This document shows positions 39,617-49,529 of a DNA stretch of 64,000 bases, in pieces. Location: NCBI RefSeq assembly GCF_009696485.1, contig NZ_VULY01000018.1, positions 1,003,001 through 1,067,000 on the forward strand, written 5' to 3'. This stretch comes from Suipraeoptans intestinalis. Its GTDB lineage: Bacteria > Bacillota > Clostridia > Lachnospirales > Lachnospiraceae. Position numbers and translations under genes: made by a program. How positions within the stretch are numbered: the stretch's first letter is position 1; every line of letters starts with the position of its first letter. The notes under the pieces are model-generated. The model searched no databases. It was not told the DNA's origin and saw nothing but the letters and a program-made list of their open reading frames with translations.

Positions 39617-39638
39617 TACGTGTCAATGTTGACACGTA
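39617..39638. promoter_or_regulatory. Perfect palindrome upstream of the VapD-like pair
   Basis: TACGTGTCAA-TG-TTGACACGTA: two exact 10-base arms around a 2-base centre, 39 bases before the first gene of the pair. There is no following T run, so it is not a terminator. Candidates are an operator for the gene pair or the centromere bound by the ParB encoded just upstream. Confidence 0.7.
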
Positions 39639-39677
39639 AAACCAATGGGAGAAAATTGTAAGAAGGAGGAAGAGCAG

Positions 39678-39995
39678 ATGGCAAAATCGGAATTTAAACT
39701 GATTATAAGAATCGACCCAGAAAAAACAGAAAAATATGGGTATGACTATCGGGAAGTAATAGAGGCAGTAGAAAAAACCTGTGAGAATTACCAGTGCATC
39801 AATCAGGGAGATGGTGTTTTTACAGGAAGAGGGGTTCCCTCTGACGTTTCCCATGTAGGGAATGCAGCACATCATTTATGTCATGCAGACTGGTTTGAAA
39901 AATGCGTGAAATCGATAGAGTGGTTCGCTCCAAGAGGAGAACATATAGATTTAATCCAATATTACACAGAGAAAAAAGGAATAATGTTTGGATAG
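39678..39995 (+). CDS. Small protein, possible divergent VapD/Cas2-fold member
   Basis: 105 residues; start at the ATG following AGAAGGAGGAAGAGCAG. Sequence order resembles VapD: a first strand FKLIIRIDPEKTEKY (7-20), a helix YREVIEAVEKTCENY, a second strand CINQGDGVFTG, and near the end DWFEKCVKSIEWF (71-83), which lines up with the WFKKSVRDIRAF segment of VapD. The similarity is weak and by eye. It lies immediately before a clearer VapD-like gene and overlaps the extended form of it. It could be a partner or antitoxin; no function is established. Confidence 0.6.
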   Translation: MAKSEFKLIIRIDPEKTEKYGYDYREVIEAVEKTCENYQCINQGDGVFTGRGVPSDVSHVGNAAHHLCHADWFEKCVKSIEWFAPRGEHIDLIQYYTEKKGIMFG

Positions 39996-40005
39996 GAGAT
40001 TGAAT

Positions 40006-40422
40006 ATGGAGAAAAAGTCTCGATATTCCATGAACTTTGATTTGGATACAAAGAAATTAGAGAAATTCTATCCAGGCAAAAATTGGCGAAAAGCTTATGA
40101 AGATATTCGGGAATATTTAACTGGAAAAGAATTTATTCATGTGCAAGGATCAGGCTATCACAGTAAAGAAGAACTAGCATTGTTGGATGTTTATGAATGT
40201 ATTCAAGAAATGGGAGAACAGTTTAGCTGGTTGGAAGATTCATTGTATACAATTTATGCGACAGAGATAGGTGACACTTATGATTTTTCCGAATCTTTAA
40301 GAGATGCTTGTAAACAGAAAGAACAAAACCCTCAGACTTATATGCAAAAAGCCGTGGAAAGAGCAGCAAGACAGGCAGAAGGCCAGCAAGAATTTATAAA
40401 TGAGGAAGAGTTGGATTTTTAG
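40006..40422 (+). CDS. VapD-like protein (virulence-associated protein D family)
   Basis: 138 residues from MEKKSRYSMNFDLDTKKLEKFYPGK split over residues 1-25; the ATG at 40006 follows AGGAGATTGAAT. The first strand SMNFDLDTKKLEKFY, the NWRKAYEDIREYL helix, FIHVQGSGYHSKEEL, LLDVYECIQEM, and SWLEDSLYTIYATEIGD follow the VapD pattern. VapD proteins have a Cas2-like ferredoxin fold and some are ribonuclease toxins. A 40-residue C-terminal tail rich in Gln/Glu is extra. Starts 10 bases after the preceding gene, so the two are translationally linked. Function in this island is inferred. Confidence 0.75.
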   Translation: MEKKSRYSMNFDLDTKKLEKFYPGKNWRKAYEDIREYLTGKEFIHVQGSGYHSKEELALLDVYECIQEMGEQFSWLEDSLYTIYATEIGDTYDFSESLRDACKQKEQNPQTYMQKAVERAARQAEGQQEFINEEELDF

Positions 40423-40470
40423 ATAGAGTTATACGGGATAGAGAATAGGAAATAAAGGAGGGAAAAATAA

Positions 40471-41133
40471 ATGAAAAGACTGATATCGGCAGCTTGCGTG
40501 GCAGCTTTTCTTGTTGCTCTGGGCGTTGGCGCACAGATGGAAACCGGGGCGGAAACGAAGCAAAAAATGAAAGTGGAACAGACAGAAAAAAAGAAGGAAG
40601 AAAAGAAAACGAAAAACAAGGTAGAAGTCAAGAAAGAAGAAGCTGCAGATAAAGAAGAGGTGGAGGCGGTCAAAGAAGAGGAGAAAAAGGCAGAAGTTTC
40701 ATCCACTGAAGGAAGCGAAAAGAAGAAAGAAGCGGAAAAAGCTGGAGGAACCGGGGTAGAGGCGAAGCAGAAAGAATCAGCAAAATCAGCGGAAACTTCT
40801 GGTTCAGGGAACACGTCCCAGACAGAGCCAAAAGCACACAGCCATAACTGGCAGCCAGTGTATACCACGATTACGGTAACAGATCAGGCAGCATGGACAG
40901 AACAAGTTCCAGTGTATAGGCAAGAAGCATGGAAACAATGCAATACATGTGGAGCAGACATAACGGGACAAACTTCAAGACAACATGAGGAGGCAACGGG
41001 GTGCCCTTGTGGTGGATACGGAACAGCATATCGCCAAGTTTTGGATCATTATAATACGATAAATCATCCAGCAGTAACACATCAGGAACAGCAGATCACC
41101 GGGTATCGATGCAGCTGCGGAGCAACCCAATAA
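40471..41133 (+). CDS. Secreted Lys/Glu-rich protein with Cys-paired C-terminal domain
   Basis: 220 residues. Residues 1-21 form a signal peptide (MKRLISAACVAAFLVALGVG, A-Q cleavage likely). Residues 25-120 are a low-complexity Lys/Glu/Ala segment that should be extended or coiled coil. The C-terminal 95 residues begin AHSHNWQPVYTTI and carry CNTC, CPC and CSC cysteine pairs with several His, resembling a zinc-ribbon-like or disulfide-bonded module. AAAGGAGGGAAAAATAA precedes the ATG. No enzyme motif. Part of the plasmid-like island; a cell-surface role is likely but unproven. Confidence 0.8.
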   Translation: MKRLISAACVAAFLVALGVGAQMETGAETKQKMKVEQTEKKKEEKKTKNKVEVKKEEAADKEEVEAVKEEEKKAEVSSTEGSEKKKEAEKAGGTGVEAKQKESAKSAETSGSGNTSQTEPKAHSHNWQPVYTTITVTDQAAWTEQVPVYRQEAWKQCNTCGADITGQTSRQHEEATGCPCGGYGTAYRQVLDHYNTINHPAVTHQEQQITGYRCSCGATQ

Positions 41134-41156
41134 AAATGGATAGAAATGTGAAGGAG

Positions 41157-41193
41157 AACAGGTCAAAACCGTTGAATGGTTGGCCTGTTTTTT
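41157..41193 (+). terminator. Terminator after the secreted protein gene
   Basis: Imperfect stem AACAGG...AACC / GGTT...CCTGTT followed by TTTTTTG, about 25 bases past the stop codon. Confidence 0.6.
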
Positions 41194-41236
41194 GTTATAG
41201 TTTTCTTAGAAGTTCTAGGAAAAGGATCGAAAAGGG

Positions 41237-42289
41237 ATGGGGAAATTCTATAGTCATCTAAGTCGGGATGACCGACTTAAAATCGAATTGATGTTACGGC
41301 ATGGGTTTGGAAAAAGGGAGATCGCCGAAGAATTACAAGTTCACATATCAACCATTTATCGGGAAGTAAAACGAGCGACTTATCTACACAGGAATACAGA
41401 CCTGACGGAAGAAGAACGGTATAATCCGGAAGAGGCACAAAGGAAATATCGAGAGAAGCTGAAGGAGAAAGGAAGGGGGCTGAAGATCGGAACAGATAGA
41501 AAGCTGCTTCGGTTTTTGGAGCATCAGATTATAAAGGAAAAGAAGTCGCCCTATGCGGCGCTAGAAGCAGCCAGGAAATCAGATCAGGTGTTTCAAACAC
41601 AGATCAGCTTATCTACTTGCTATAATTACATCAGGAAGAGGGTGTTTCCTAATATCGTATTGGCTGATTGTCCCATGCCACACAAAAAAAGGAAAAAGAA
41701 GGTACAGGTGGCAAAGAAGGTCAGCAGAGGAACCAGTATTGAGAAGCGACCGGAAAAGATTAACCGCAGAGAAGAAGTGGGACATTGGGAAATGGATACG
41801 GTTCTGGGTGGAAGGGGAAGCAAAAAAAGCCTTCTGGTATTAACAGAAAGAGCGACGCTTCTGGAAGTGATAGAACCACTGAAAGCACATACGGCAACGG
41901 AAGTGGTGCGAGCATTGGATCGGATGGAACGCAGAATCGGAGAAAAGGCTTTTCGGGAGTTATTCCGCAGCATTACAGTAGATAATGGGGCGGAATTTAG
42001 CGATTACAAAGGGATTGAGCGATCCCGAAGAAATAAGAAAAGCAGAACAAAAATATACGTCTGCCACCCATACAGAAGTACAGAGCGTTCCAGGAATGAG
42101 AATCAAAACAGATTTATCAGAAGATACCTGCCAAAAGGAATGAACCTTGATGGGATTTCCAGAAATCAAATCAAACAGATAGAAGCATGGATGAATCAAT
42201 ATCCCAGAAAAATCTATGGAGGGAGATCTGCAGAAGAAGTCTTTCTGAAATTGATTCAGGAAGCAACAGAAAGGGGGTGGATTGCATAA
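41237..42289 (+). CDS. IS30-family transposase
   Basis: 350 residues, full length for the family. An N-terminal helix-turn-helix (LSRDDRLKIELMLRHGFGKREIAEELQVH) precedes the DDE core with D187 in WEMDTVLG, D249 in TVDNGAEF and E288 in RNENQNRFIRRY. All three catalytic residues and the PKGMNL end motif are present, so it may be active. I could not find matching terminal inverted repeats in the flanks, nor a target duplication, so the insertion sequence ends are undefined. Confidence 0.93.
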   Translation: MGKFYSHLSRDDRLKIELMLRHGFGKREIAEELQVHISTIYREVKRATYLHRNTDLTEEERYNPEEAQRKYREKLKEKGRGLKIGTDRKLLRFLEHQIIKEKKSPYAALEAARKSDQVFQTQISLSTCYNYIRKRVFPNIVLADCPMPHKKRKKKVQVAKKVSRGTSIEKRPEKINRREEVGHWEMDTVLGGRGSKKSLLVLTERATLLEVIEPLKAHTATEVVRALDRMERRIGEKAFRELFRSITVDNGAEFSDYKGIERSRRNKKSRTKIYVCHPYRSTERSRNENQNRFIRRYLPKGMNLDGISRNQIKQIEAWMNQYPRKIYGGRSAEEVFLKLIQEATERGWIA

Positions 42290-42463
42290 CACAGGAGACA
42301 ATTTTTTCGGGAGACGACAGCCACTTGTATAAGTGGCCACTTTGCGTGTTCTTCTCATACAAAGCACAAAATATTCGGGGAGAAAAAAATATAAAAAAAA
42401 GATAGGAAGAAAGTGAGCATTAACACTTGACATTTTCACTATGCAGATGCCTTTCCTTTTTCA

Positions 42464-42492
42464 TTGACATTTTATGCAAAATCCTTTAGAAT
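42464..42492 (+). promoter_or_regulatory. Promoter of the SRP RNA gene
   Basis: TTGACA (42464-42469), a 17-base spacer, TAGAAT (42487-42492), 7 bases before the predicted RNA start. Confidence 0.85.
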
Positions 42493-42498
42493 GAAGAC

Positions 42499-42762
42499 CT
42501 GTGCAGCCGGGGTGGTAGCGGTACCTTGTACCTGCAATCCGCTATAGCAGGGGTGATACTGTGCCGAGGGCATCGCATTGCAGAGCTGCCCTTGATCAGC
42601 TGATGCCGATGTTCGGGTCTTACGCAGCGGAACTTCATGAACCGTGTCAGGTCGGGAACGAAGCAGCACTAAGTGAAATCTTCCGGGTGCCGTAAGGGTG
42701 CCTGGACTGAGTCAGCTGCCAAGGTAACGTCTGGGATCGATCGTTCGACGCACAGTGCACAG
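42499..42762 (+). ncRNA. ffs: Signal recognition particle RNA, large Gram-positive type
   Basis: RNA core of the signal recognition particle, which targets membrane and secreted proteins. The conserved S-domain GTCAGGTCGGGAACGAAGCAGC is at about 42645-42667, inside a long hairpin. The 5' CTGTGCAGCCGGGGTGGTAGC and 3' GACGCACAGTGCACAG ends pair (CTGTGCA with TGCACAG), giving an Alu domain of the kind found in Bacillus and Clostridia. Length is about 264 bases. Ends are estimated from this pairing and the promoter. Confidence 0.93.
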
Positions 42763-42774
42763 AAAACAGACCAT

Positions 42775-42826
42775 AAAAAATCCATGACAGAAAGGATCTG
42801 GTGATCCCGGTTCATGGATTTTTTTA
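42775..42826 (+). terminator. Terminator of the SRP RNA gene (also faces tadA)
   Basis: AAAAAATCCATGA ... TCATGGATTTTTT with an inner GGATC/GATCC pairing. The stem is AT-rich at the base on both strands, so it could also end the minus-strand tadA transcript that stops at 42842. Confidence 0.85.
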
Positions 42827-42841
42827 TTGCCCTATTTTGTT

Positions 42842-43327
42842 TTAACAGGAAGTCTCCTGCCCTTCTTTTTTCTTTTCCCGAAGCTCCTTAAAAAATGCTT
42901 TCATCATCTCGCTGCATTCCTTTTCCAACACTCCCGTTTCCACCTCCGCCTGATGATTAAAAGCTTCTTCCCGAAGCAGATCCAGGACAGATCCGGCGCA
43001 CCCCGCTTTTGGATTCATGCAGCCGATCACCACCTTGTCCATTCGCGCCTGCACAATGGCGCCTGCACACATCTGGCAGGGTTCCAGTGTCACATACATT
43101 TGACATCCCTCCAGCCGCCAGTCTCCCAGCCGCCTGCTGGCTTTTCGGATGGCGATCATCTCGGCATGTGCCAGGGGATTTTTCTCTGTCGTCCTTCGGT
43201 TGTATCCTCTTCCAATGATCTTCCCCTCGTAAACGATCACGCAGCCAATAGGAACCTCCCCCAATGCGTAAGCCTTTTTTGCCTGCCGAATGGCTTCTTT
43301 CATATACTTTATCGTATCTTCCGTCAT
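42842..43327 (-). CDS. tadA: tRNA-specific adenosine deaminase
   Basis: Converts wobble adenosine to inosine in tRNA-Arg. 161 residues. Zinc and proton-shuttle motif H54-A-E56, and zinc cysteines in P83-C-Q-M-C87. The start codon directly follows the dgt stop with no spacing. Conventional placement near the SRP RNA gene (often with dnaX), although dnaX is not seen here. Confidence 0.96.
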   Translation of the reverse strand: MTEDTIKYMKEAIRQAKKAYALGEVPIGCVIVYEGKIIGRGYNRRTTEKNPLAHAEMIAIRKASRRLGDWRLEGCQMYVTLEPCQMCAGAIVQARMDKVVIGCMNPKAGCAGSVLDLLREEAFNHQAEVETGVLEKECSEMMKAFFKELREKKKEGQETSC

Positions 43328-44746
43328 TTAGATGATCCCTTTCATTTCCTGATACAGCCGTTTGGCGTAGCTGTCCGTCATTCCACAGATATAGTCTGTT
43401 GCCAGAAGCAGACGAAGATACAACTTTTCTTCCTCCGATCTTCCTTCCGCCTGTCTGTGATAGGCTCTCTTATAATTGCTGGAAACAAAGGACATCAGTC
43501 GTTTCCCTATGGCATCCAGAGACGCCTGCGGATCATCATACCGGATCGCCGCCTCTAAAAATCTATCCATCAGATCATTCAGAATGCTGGACTCTGCTAC
43601 TTCCATCCGGTAAATGGTCTCCGAAGTAAAGACCTCCCGGTATGCCAGTTTGCCCAAAAGTTCCATCAGGGACTGGGCGAAGGTTCCATGAAAGAGGTCT
43701 GATGGATACCGTCCCTCCATGATCTCATGATAATGGGTGTTGAATCCATCAGTGGCACACTGGATCAAAAATGCCTGCAGCCTTACGATCCAGTTTTTGA
43801 TGGCATACTCTCTGGGATCCTCCACTCCTTTTTCCAGTCCTCTCTGGTACAGCTCCTCCAGTTTGTCCGCTCCCTTAAACCCGCCAGATACCGGCGGCTC
43901 TTCACTTTCCAGTTTTCTAAGGACCTCTAACAGCTTATCAAACCCGATAAATCCTTTTACAAAGGCGTCTTCAATATCTGCCGTTTTATAGGCAATATCG
44001 TCTGCCGCTTCCAAAATATACACCAGCGGATGCCTCGCTCCATTCGTCCCTGTCTCCTTGACAATGTCCTGAAACAGTTCTTCGTCCGCCAGATAATAGC
44101 CCATTTTTTTCTCCTTGATGTCCCGGGAGGCCGGATTTACCTCCAAAGAGGACACCGGATACTTAATGATAGAAGACAGCAGCCCGTAGGTCAGGTTCAT
44201 CCCATTTTCGTCCACCAGAAAATGCAGGCGGCTGACCAGCCGCAGCGCCTGCGCATTTCCCTCAAAATGATAAAAATCCCGGATCATTCGTGGCGTCAGT
44301 ACCTGCTCCAATGGTTTTCCGTGGTATTGCAGTCTGGGAAGATTCTCCTTAAACCAATGCCGAATAGCATACTCTCCGAAATGTCCAAAGGGCGGATTTC
44401 CAATATCATGGATCAGTCCGGCACACTGCAAAATGCTGCAGATATCTTCTTTCATTTTCTGCGTAAATCCCGAATCCTTCCGATAGGTCAGAATGTTTTC
44501 TCCGATATTTTGCCCCAGAGACTTTGCAAAAGAAGAAACCTCCAGAGAATGGGTCAGCCGGGTGCGAATAAAATCGCTTTTATCCAGGGGAAAGACCTGG
44601 GTCTTATCCTGCAGCCGCCGAAAGGATGCGCTCCCGATGATCCTGTGGTAGTCTTTCTCAAACTCGCTTCGCAGATCCGTTCCTTTTCCGTACTTGCTGC
44701 TGCTTTCTCTTCTTCGTTTTGTCGATAACAATTGTTCCCAGTTCAA
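43328..44746 (-). CDS. dgt: dGTP triphosphohydrolase-like HD protein
   Basis: Hydrolyses dNTPs to nucleoside and triphosphate. 472 residues. The HD-domain ligands are H66 (RTRLTHSLEVSSFAKSL), H113-D114 (LIHDIGNPPFGHFGE), and the distal Asp in EAADDIAYKTADIEDA. Length and motifs fit the longer Dgt branch (not the 340-residue type). It precedes tadA without a gap. Substrate preference among dNTPs cannot be read from sequence. Confidence 0.93.
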   Translation of the reverse strand: MNWEQLLSTKRRRESSSKYGKGTDLRSEFEKDYHRIIGSASFRRLQDKTQVFPLDKSDFIRTRLTHSLEVSSFAKSLGQNIGENILTYRKDSGFTQKMKEDICSILQCAGLIHDIGNPPFGHFGEYAIRHWFKENLPRLQYHGKPLEQVLTPRMIRDFYHFEGNAQALRLVSRLHFLVDENGMNLTYGLLSSIIKYPVSSLEVNPASRDIKEKKMGYYLADEELFQDIVKETGTNGARHPLVYILEAADDIAYKTADIEDAFVKGFIGFDKLLEVLRKLESEEPPVSGGFKGADKLEELYQRGLEKGVEDPREYAIKNWIVRLQAFLIQCATDGFNTHYHEIMEGRYPSDLFHGTFAQSLMELLGKLAYREVFTSETIYRMEVAESSILNDLMDRFLEAAIRYDDPQASLDAIGKRLMSFVSSNYKRAYHRQAEGRSEEEKLYLRLLLATDYICGMTDSYAKRLYQEMKGII

Positions 44747-44761
44747 ACCTGCTCCCCTTTT

Positions 44762-45718
44762 CTAATCCAGAAAGATCGGCTCTTCATAGTCCTTTCCAAG
44801 TTCCGCTTTTAACCGCTCCTGTTCTCCTAAAAACGCCCATTCCGTCATATCCTTCCAACTGTGGGTTCTTCTGCTGTAAACCTGAACATAACCCAGCCGT
44901 TTCGGATGGATCCGAACACTGTTGCTTTCATATTCTCTACCGGTATAGGGATTGACCTCCCCTTTTTCCAGGTCTTCCTCTTCTGTCGTCGCCAGCACTT
45001 CCTCCAGCGCTTCTTCATACTCCACCTGATATTTCTGCGGATAGTCTGACGGCTGCAAAATTTCTGCCTCCTTCTCCTGCCGCTTTTTCGTCTCCGGGAG
45101 TTCTTCTGCCGGCTTTTCCGGTTTTGCTTCTTTTTCTTCTTCCTGCTTTCTTGTCCGTCTGGTCAGCCAGCCAAACATCTTTTTCGCCGGCTCCTTTTTA
45201 ACCGGTTCCTGTTTTGCCAAAGCCGCTTCTTCCGCAGCCGCTTCCTGCTTTACCGAAACCACTTCTTCCACGCCCGCTTCCTGCTTTACCGCGTCATGGG
45301 CAACCGTCTTCTGCTCCTGCCTTTCTTCCACGGCGGTCTCCTTGCCGGAATCTTCCGAAGAATCCTCCTTTAGATCTTCTTTGATTTCTTTTATCTTCTG
45401 AGACGGCTCCGCCTTCTTTTTCTTCTTCGTTTCTGCTTTCTTCCGGGTCCTCTCTATCTTTTCCTTTACCTTTTCGATGATCGCCTCATCTTCCAGAGCC
45501 GCTTCATCCAATATGTTTAACTGGAACGGCCGCTCCAGGATCTCTGCGATCAGGATCATATCTTTTTCCTGAAAATTATCTCTGCCCAGGCGCTGCGTCA
45601 GATTCTGGCGGGACATTTTCTTCCCGGTCCGCTCTTCCATCACTGCCGCCAGCTCTTTGATGGTCATTCCTTTTCTCTTTAAAATGATTTTCACTTGCTC
45701 CCCGAATGATAAATACAT
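44762..45718 (-). CDS. HTH-domain protein with long Lys/Glu-rich linker
   Basis: 318 residues. An N-terminal XRE-like helix-turn-helix (residues 1-65: FGEQVKIILKRKGMTIKELAAVMEERTGKKMSRQNLTQRL) is followed by about 150 residues of Lys/Glu/Ala low complexity with imperfect repeats such as EEVVSVKQEAAAEEAALAKQ, and then a conserved C-terminal module of about 85 residues (YQVEYEEALEEV...NPYTGREYESNSVRIHPKRLGYVQVYSRRTHSWKDM split into separate stretches). No membrane segment. Likely a DNA-binding regulator or architectural protein; target unknown. An extended -10 promoter lies at 45899-45904. Confidence 0.8.
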   Translation of the reverse strand: MYLSFGEQVKIILKRKGMTIKELAAVMEERTGKKMSRQNLTQRLGRDNFQEKDMILIAEILERPFQLNILDEAALEDEAIIEKVKEKIERTRKKAETKKKKKAEPSQKIKEIKEDLKEDSSEDSGKETAVEERQEQKTVAHDAVKQEAGVEEVVSVKQEAAAEEAALAKQEPVKKEPAKKMFGWLTRRTRKQEEEKEAKPEKPAEELPETKKRQEKEAEILQPSDYPQKYQVEYEEALEEVLATTEEEDLEKGEVNPYTGREYESNSVRIHPKRLGYVQVYSRRTHSWKDMTEWAFLGEQERLKAELGKDYEEPIFLD

Positions 45719-45898
45719 TTCTTGCTCCTCCTTCTCTTTTCTGTCATAGATGTTCTGTGGTTGAATCGTCCCTCATTAATTACAGAAATATATTCGTTTC
45801 TTTTTCTTCCCTCTTTTTCTCAAACATCCTTTTAGGGAATCTACCGGGTCCGTCCCTGCTTTTTCGTCAAAGTCGGTTTCTATCCTTTTCAATGATTT

Positions 45899-45904
45899 AT
45901 TATA
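45899..45904 (-). promoter_or_regulatory. Extended -10 promoter of the HTH protein gene
   Basis: TGC-TATAAT on the minus strand, with no good -35 box but a T-rich stretch at that position. It lies about 180 bases upstream of the gene. Confidence 0.5.
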
Positions 45905-45964
45905 GCATGTTGCCCATCAAAAAAAAGATCTTTTTGCAAAGAATCTTTTCTTTTTCTTCTCTTT

Positions 45965-46609
45965 TTAAAAGACATAAATTTCTATCTTATCTCTTATTTC
46001 TCTATCGGTACTGCAGACCGCCGCTCTGACCTCTGTATGATCCAAAAAAAACTCCCGGTATGCGTACTCCCTTGAAAACTGTTCCGGTTTTTTTGCCAGC
46101 TTCGGCATCCCTTTTTCCCACTCGATCTCAAAGCTTCTGGTATCCAGCCTAGTTCCCAGCCTGGTGGCTTTCATAAAGCTTTCCTTTAGCACCCAATGGC
46201 GAAAAAACAGATCGCTTTGTTCTCCCTTATCCGCTTCTTCCAACCGCCGATATTCTGCGTCGGTGAAAAAGCGTTTTGCGATCCTGGGAAGATACGTTTT
46301 AACCACTTCTATATCACAACCCACTTCTTCTCTCGGGCGATCACTGAAAGCACATAGTACATAGTTGCCGGAATGAGACAGGTTAAACACGACTTCTTCT
46401 CCCACTCCTTCTTTTTTCTGTACTTCCTGCCACAGTCTCCACACTGCCACACTCTGTGCTTTTGCCTCCGGAGCAGATAGTCTGGCTGCCTTTTCCTTTC
46501 TCCACTGGGGGAGCCGTTCCATCTCCGCCTTCCATCTCTCCTCCTGATACAGCGGAGAAATTTCCGCCATCCATGTTTTTACCAAATCTGTCCCCCCTCT
46601 CGTTTTCAC
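45965..46609 (-). CDS. 4'-phosphopantetheinyl transferase (Sfp type)
   Basis: Transfers phosphopantetheine from CoA to carrier proteins. Up to 214 residues. The family signatures are present: FNLSHSGNYVLCAF, VGCDIEVV (Mg2+ Asp/Glu), and FFRHWVLKESFMKATRLG. Sfp-type enzymes serve peptide synthetases, polyketide synthases and fatty-acid carriers; none of those is in the window. The start is unclear: GTG at 46607-46609, TTG at 46583-46585 after AGGGGGG, or ATG at 46568-46570. The rest is secure. Confidence 0.9.
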   Translation of the reverse strand: MKTRGGTDLVKTWMAEISPLYQEERWKAEMERLPQWRKEKAARLSAPEAKAQSVAVWRLWQEVQKKEGVGEEVVFNLSHSGNYVLCAFSDRPREEVGCDIEVVKTYLPRIAKRFFTDAEYRRLEEADKGEQSDLFFRHWVLKESFMKATRLGTRLDTRSFEIEWEKGMPKLAKKPEQFSREYAYREFFLDHTEVRAAVCSTDREIRDKIEIYVF

Positions 46610-46763
46610 CCAATTCTTTTGCTGCTTTTTCTGCTTTCCTCTTATTATACTTTCTTGATTTCACTTTGAAAACACCAAACTGCCTTACATTGTCCAAACT
46701 TTTTTCTTCAAAACCTGTTTCAAGTATTCTTTTCTATCCTCAACATCTCCCCTCCAGACGAAG

Positions 46764-46797
46764 CGAGAGTCTCGGTTTGTCAAACCAAAGACTCTCG
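46764..46797 (-). terminator. Terminator of the atp operon
   Basis: Stem CGAGAGTCT / AGACTCTCG with an inner GGTTTG/CAAACC pairing, 15 bases past the atpC stop. T runs on either strand are weak. Confidence 0.6.
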
Positions 46798-46811
46798 TTC
46801 CTTTATCCCAT

Positions 46812-47221
46812 CTATTTCCTTCTGTTTTTTGATGCCTTCAACCGATTCATCGCCCTGGCAAGAGAGGCCTGCGACAGATGATATTCCTGGATGCTCTGCT
46901 TCTGCCGCAGCTGCTCCTTCGCCCTTTCCTCTGCTTCTCTTGCCCGCAGGACGTCGATATCCTCCGGTCTCTCTGCCGAATTGACCAGCACAGCCACCTG
47001 GTTATTCAGGATTTCCACGAATCCCTTGGAGACTACTGCCGTGATGGGCTCTCCTTCCTCCGGCGTCAGAACCAGTTCTCCGATCTCTACCGCGATCACC
47101 ATATTTTCATGGTGTGCCAAAATCCCTTTTTGTCCGTCCGGAGTAGGGACTACCAGACTCTTGCACCTGCCTTCAAAAAACACCTTGTCACTGGAAATCA
47201 CCTTCAAAAAAAACGATTCCA

Positions 47222-47222
<1 letters not shown>
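46812..47222 (-). CDS. atpC: F-type ATP synthase subunit epsilon
   Basis: Rotor subunit and inhibitor. 136 residues: N-terminal beta sandwich (FLKVISSDKVFFEGRCKSLVVPTPDGQKGILAHHENMVIAVEIGEL split over residues 5-50), then two C-terminal helices. Last gene of atpBEFHAGDC, abutting the atpD stop. Confidence 0.95.
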
Positions 47223-49521
<2,299 letters not shown>

Positions 49522-49529
49522 ACTCTCAC

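Larger units (their letters stand above)
37925..42300. mobile_element. Remnant of an integrated plasmid-like element
   Basis: Plus-strand, A-rich genes (ParA tail, ParB, small unknowns, VapD-like pair, secreted protein, IS30 transposase) lie in a chromosome segment otherwise coded on the minus strand. The truncated ParA at the left edge marks a deletion or insertion junction, and the IS30 gene lies at the right edge, just before the SRP RNA promoter. No integrase, relaxase or attachment site is visible, so the limits are approximate and I call it a remnant. Confidence 0.6.

Noticed and set aside
42320-42337. GCCACTT-GTAT-AAGTGGC hairpin after the transposase as terminator
   Set aside because: Stem of only 7 bp with no T run; could be a transposon end or chance.
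41134-42420. Complete IS30 element with terminal inverted repeats
   Set aside because: I searched the flanks by eye and found no matching pair of terminal repeats or a target duplication, so only the transposase gene is reported.
42472-42669. Minus-strand frame inside the SRP RNA gene
   Set aside because: The DNA is explained by the SRP RNA on the other strand, including the conserved GGTCGGGAACGAAGC core.
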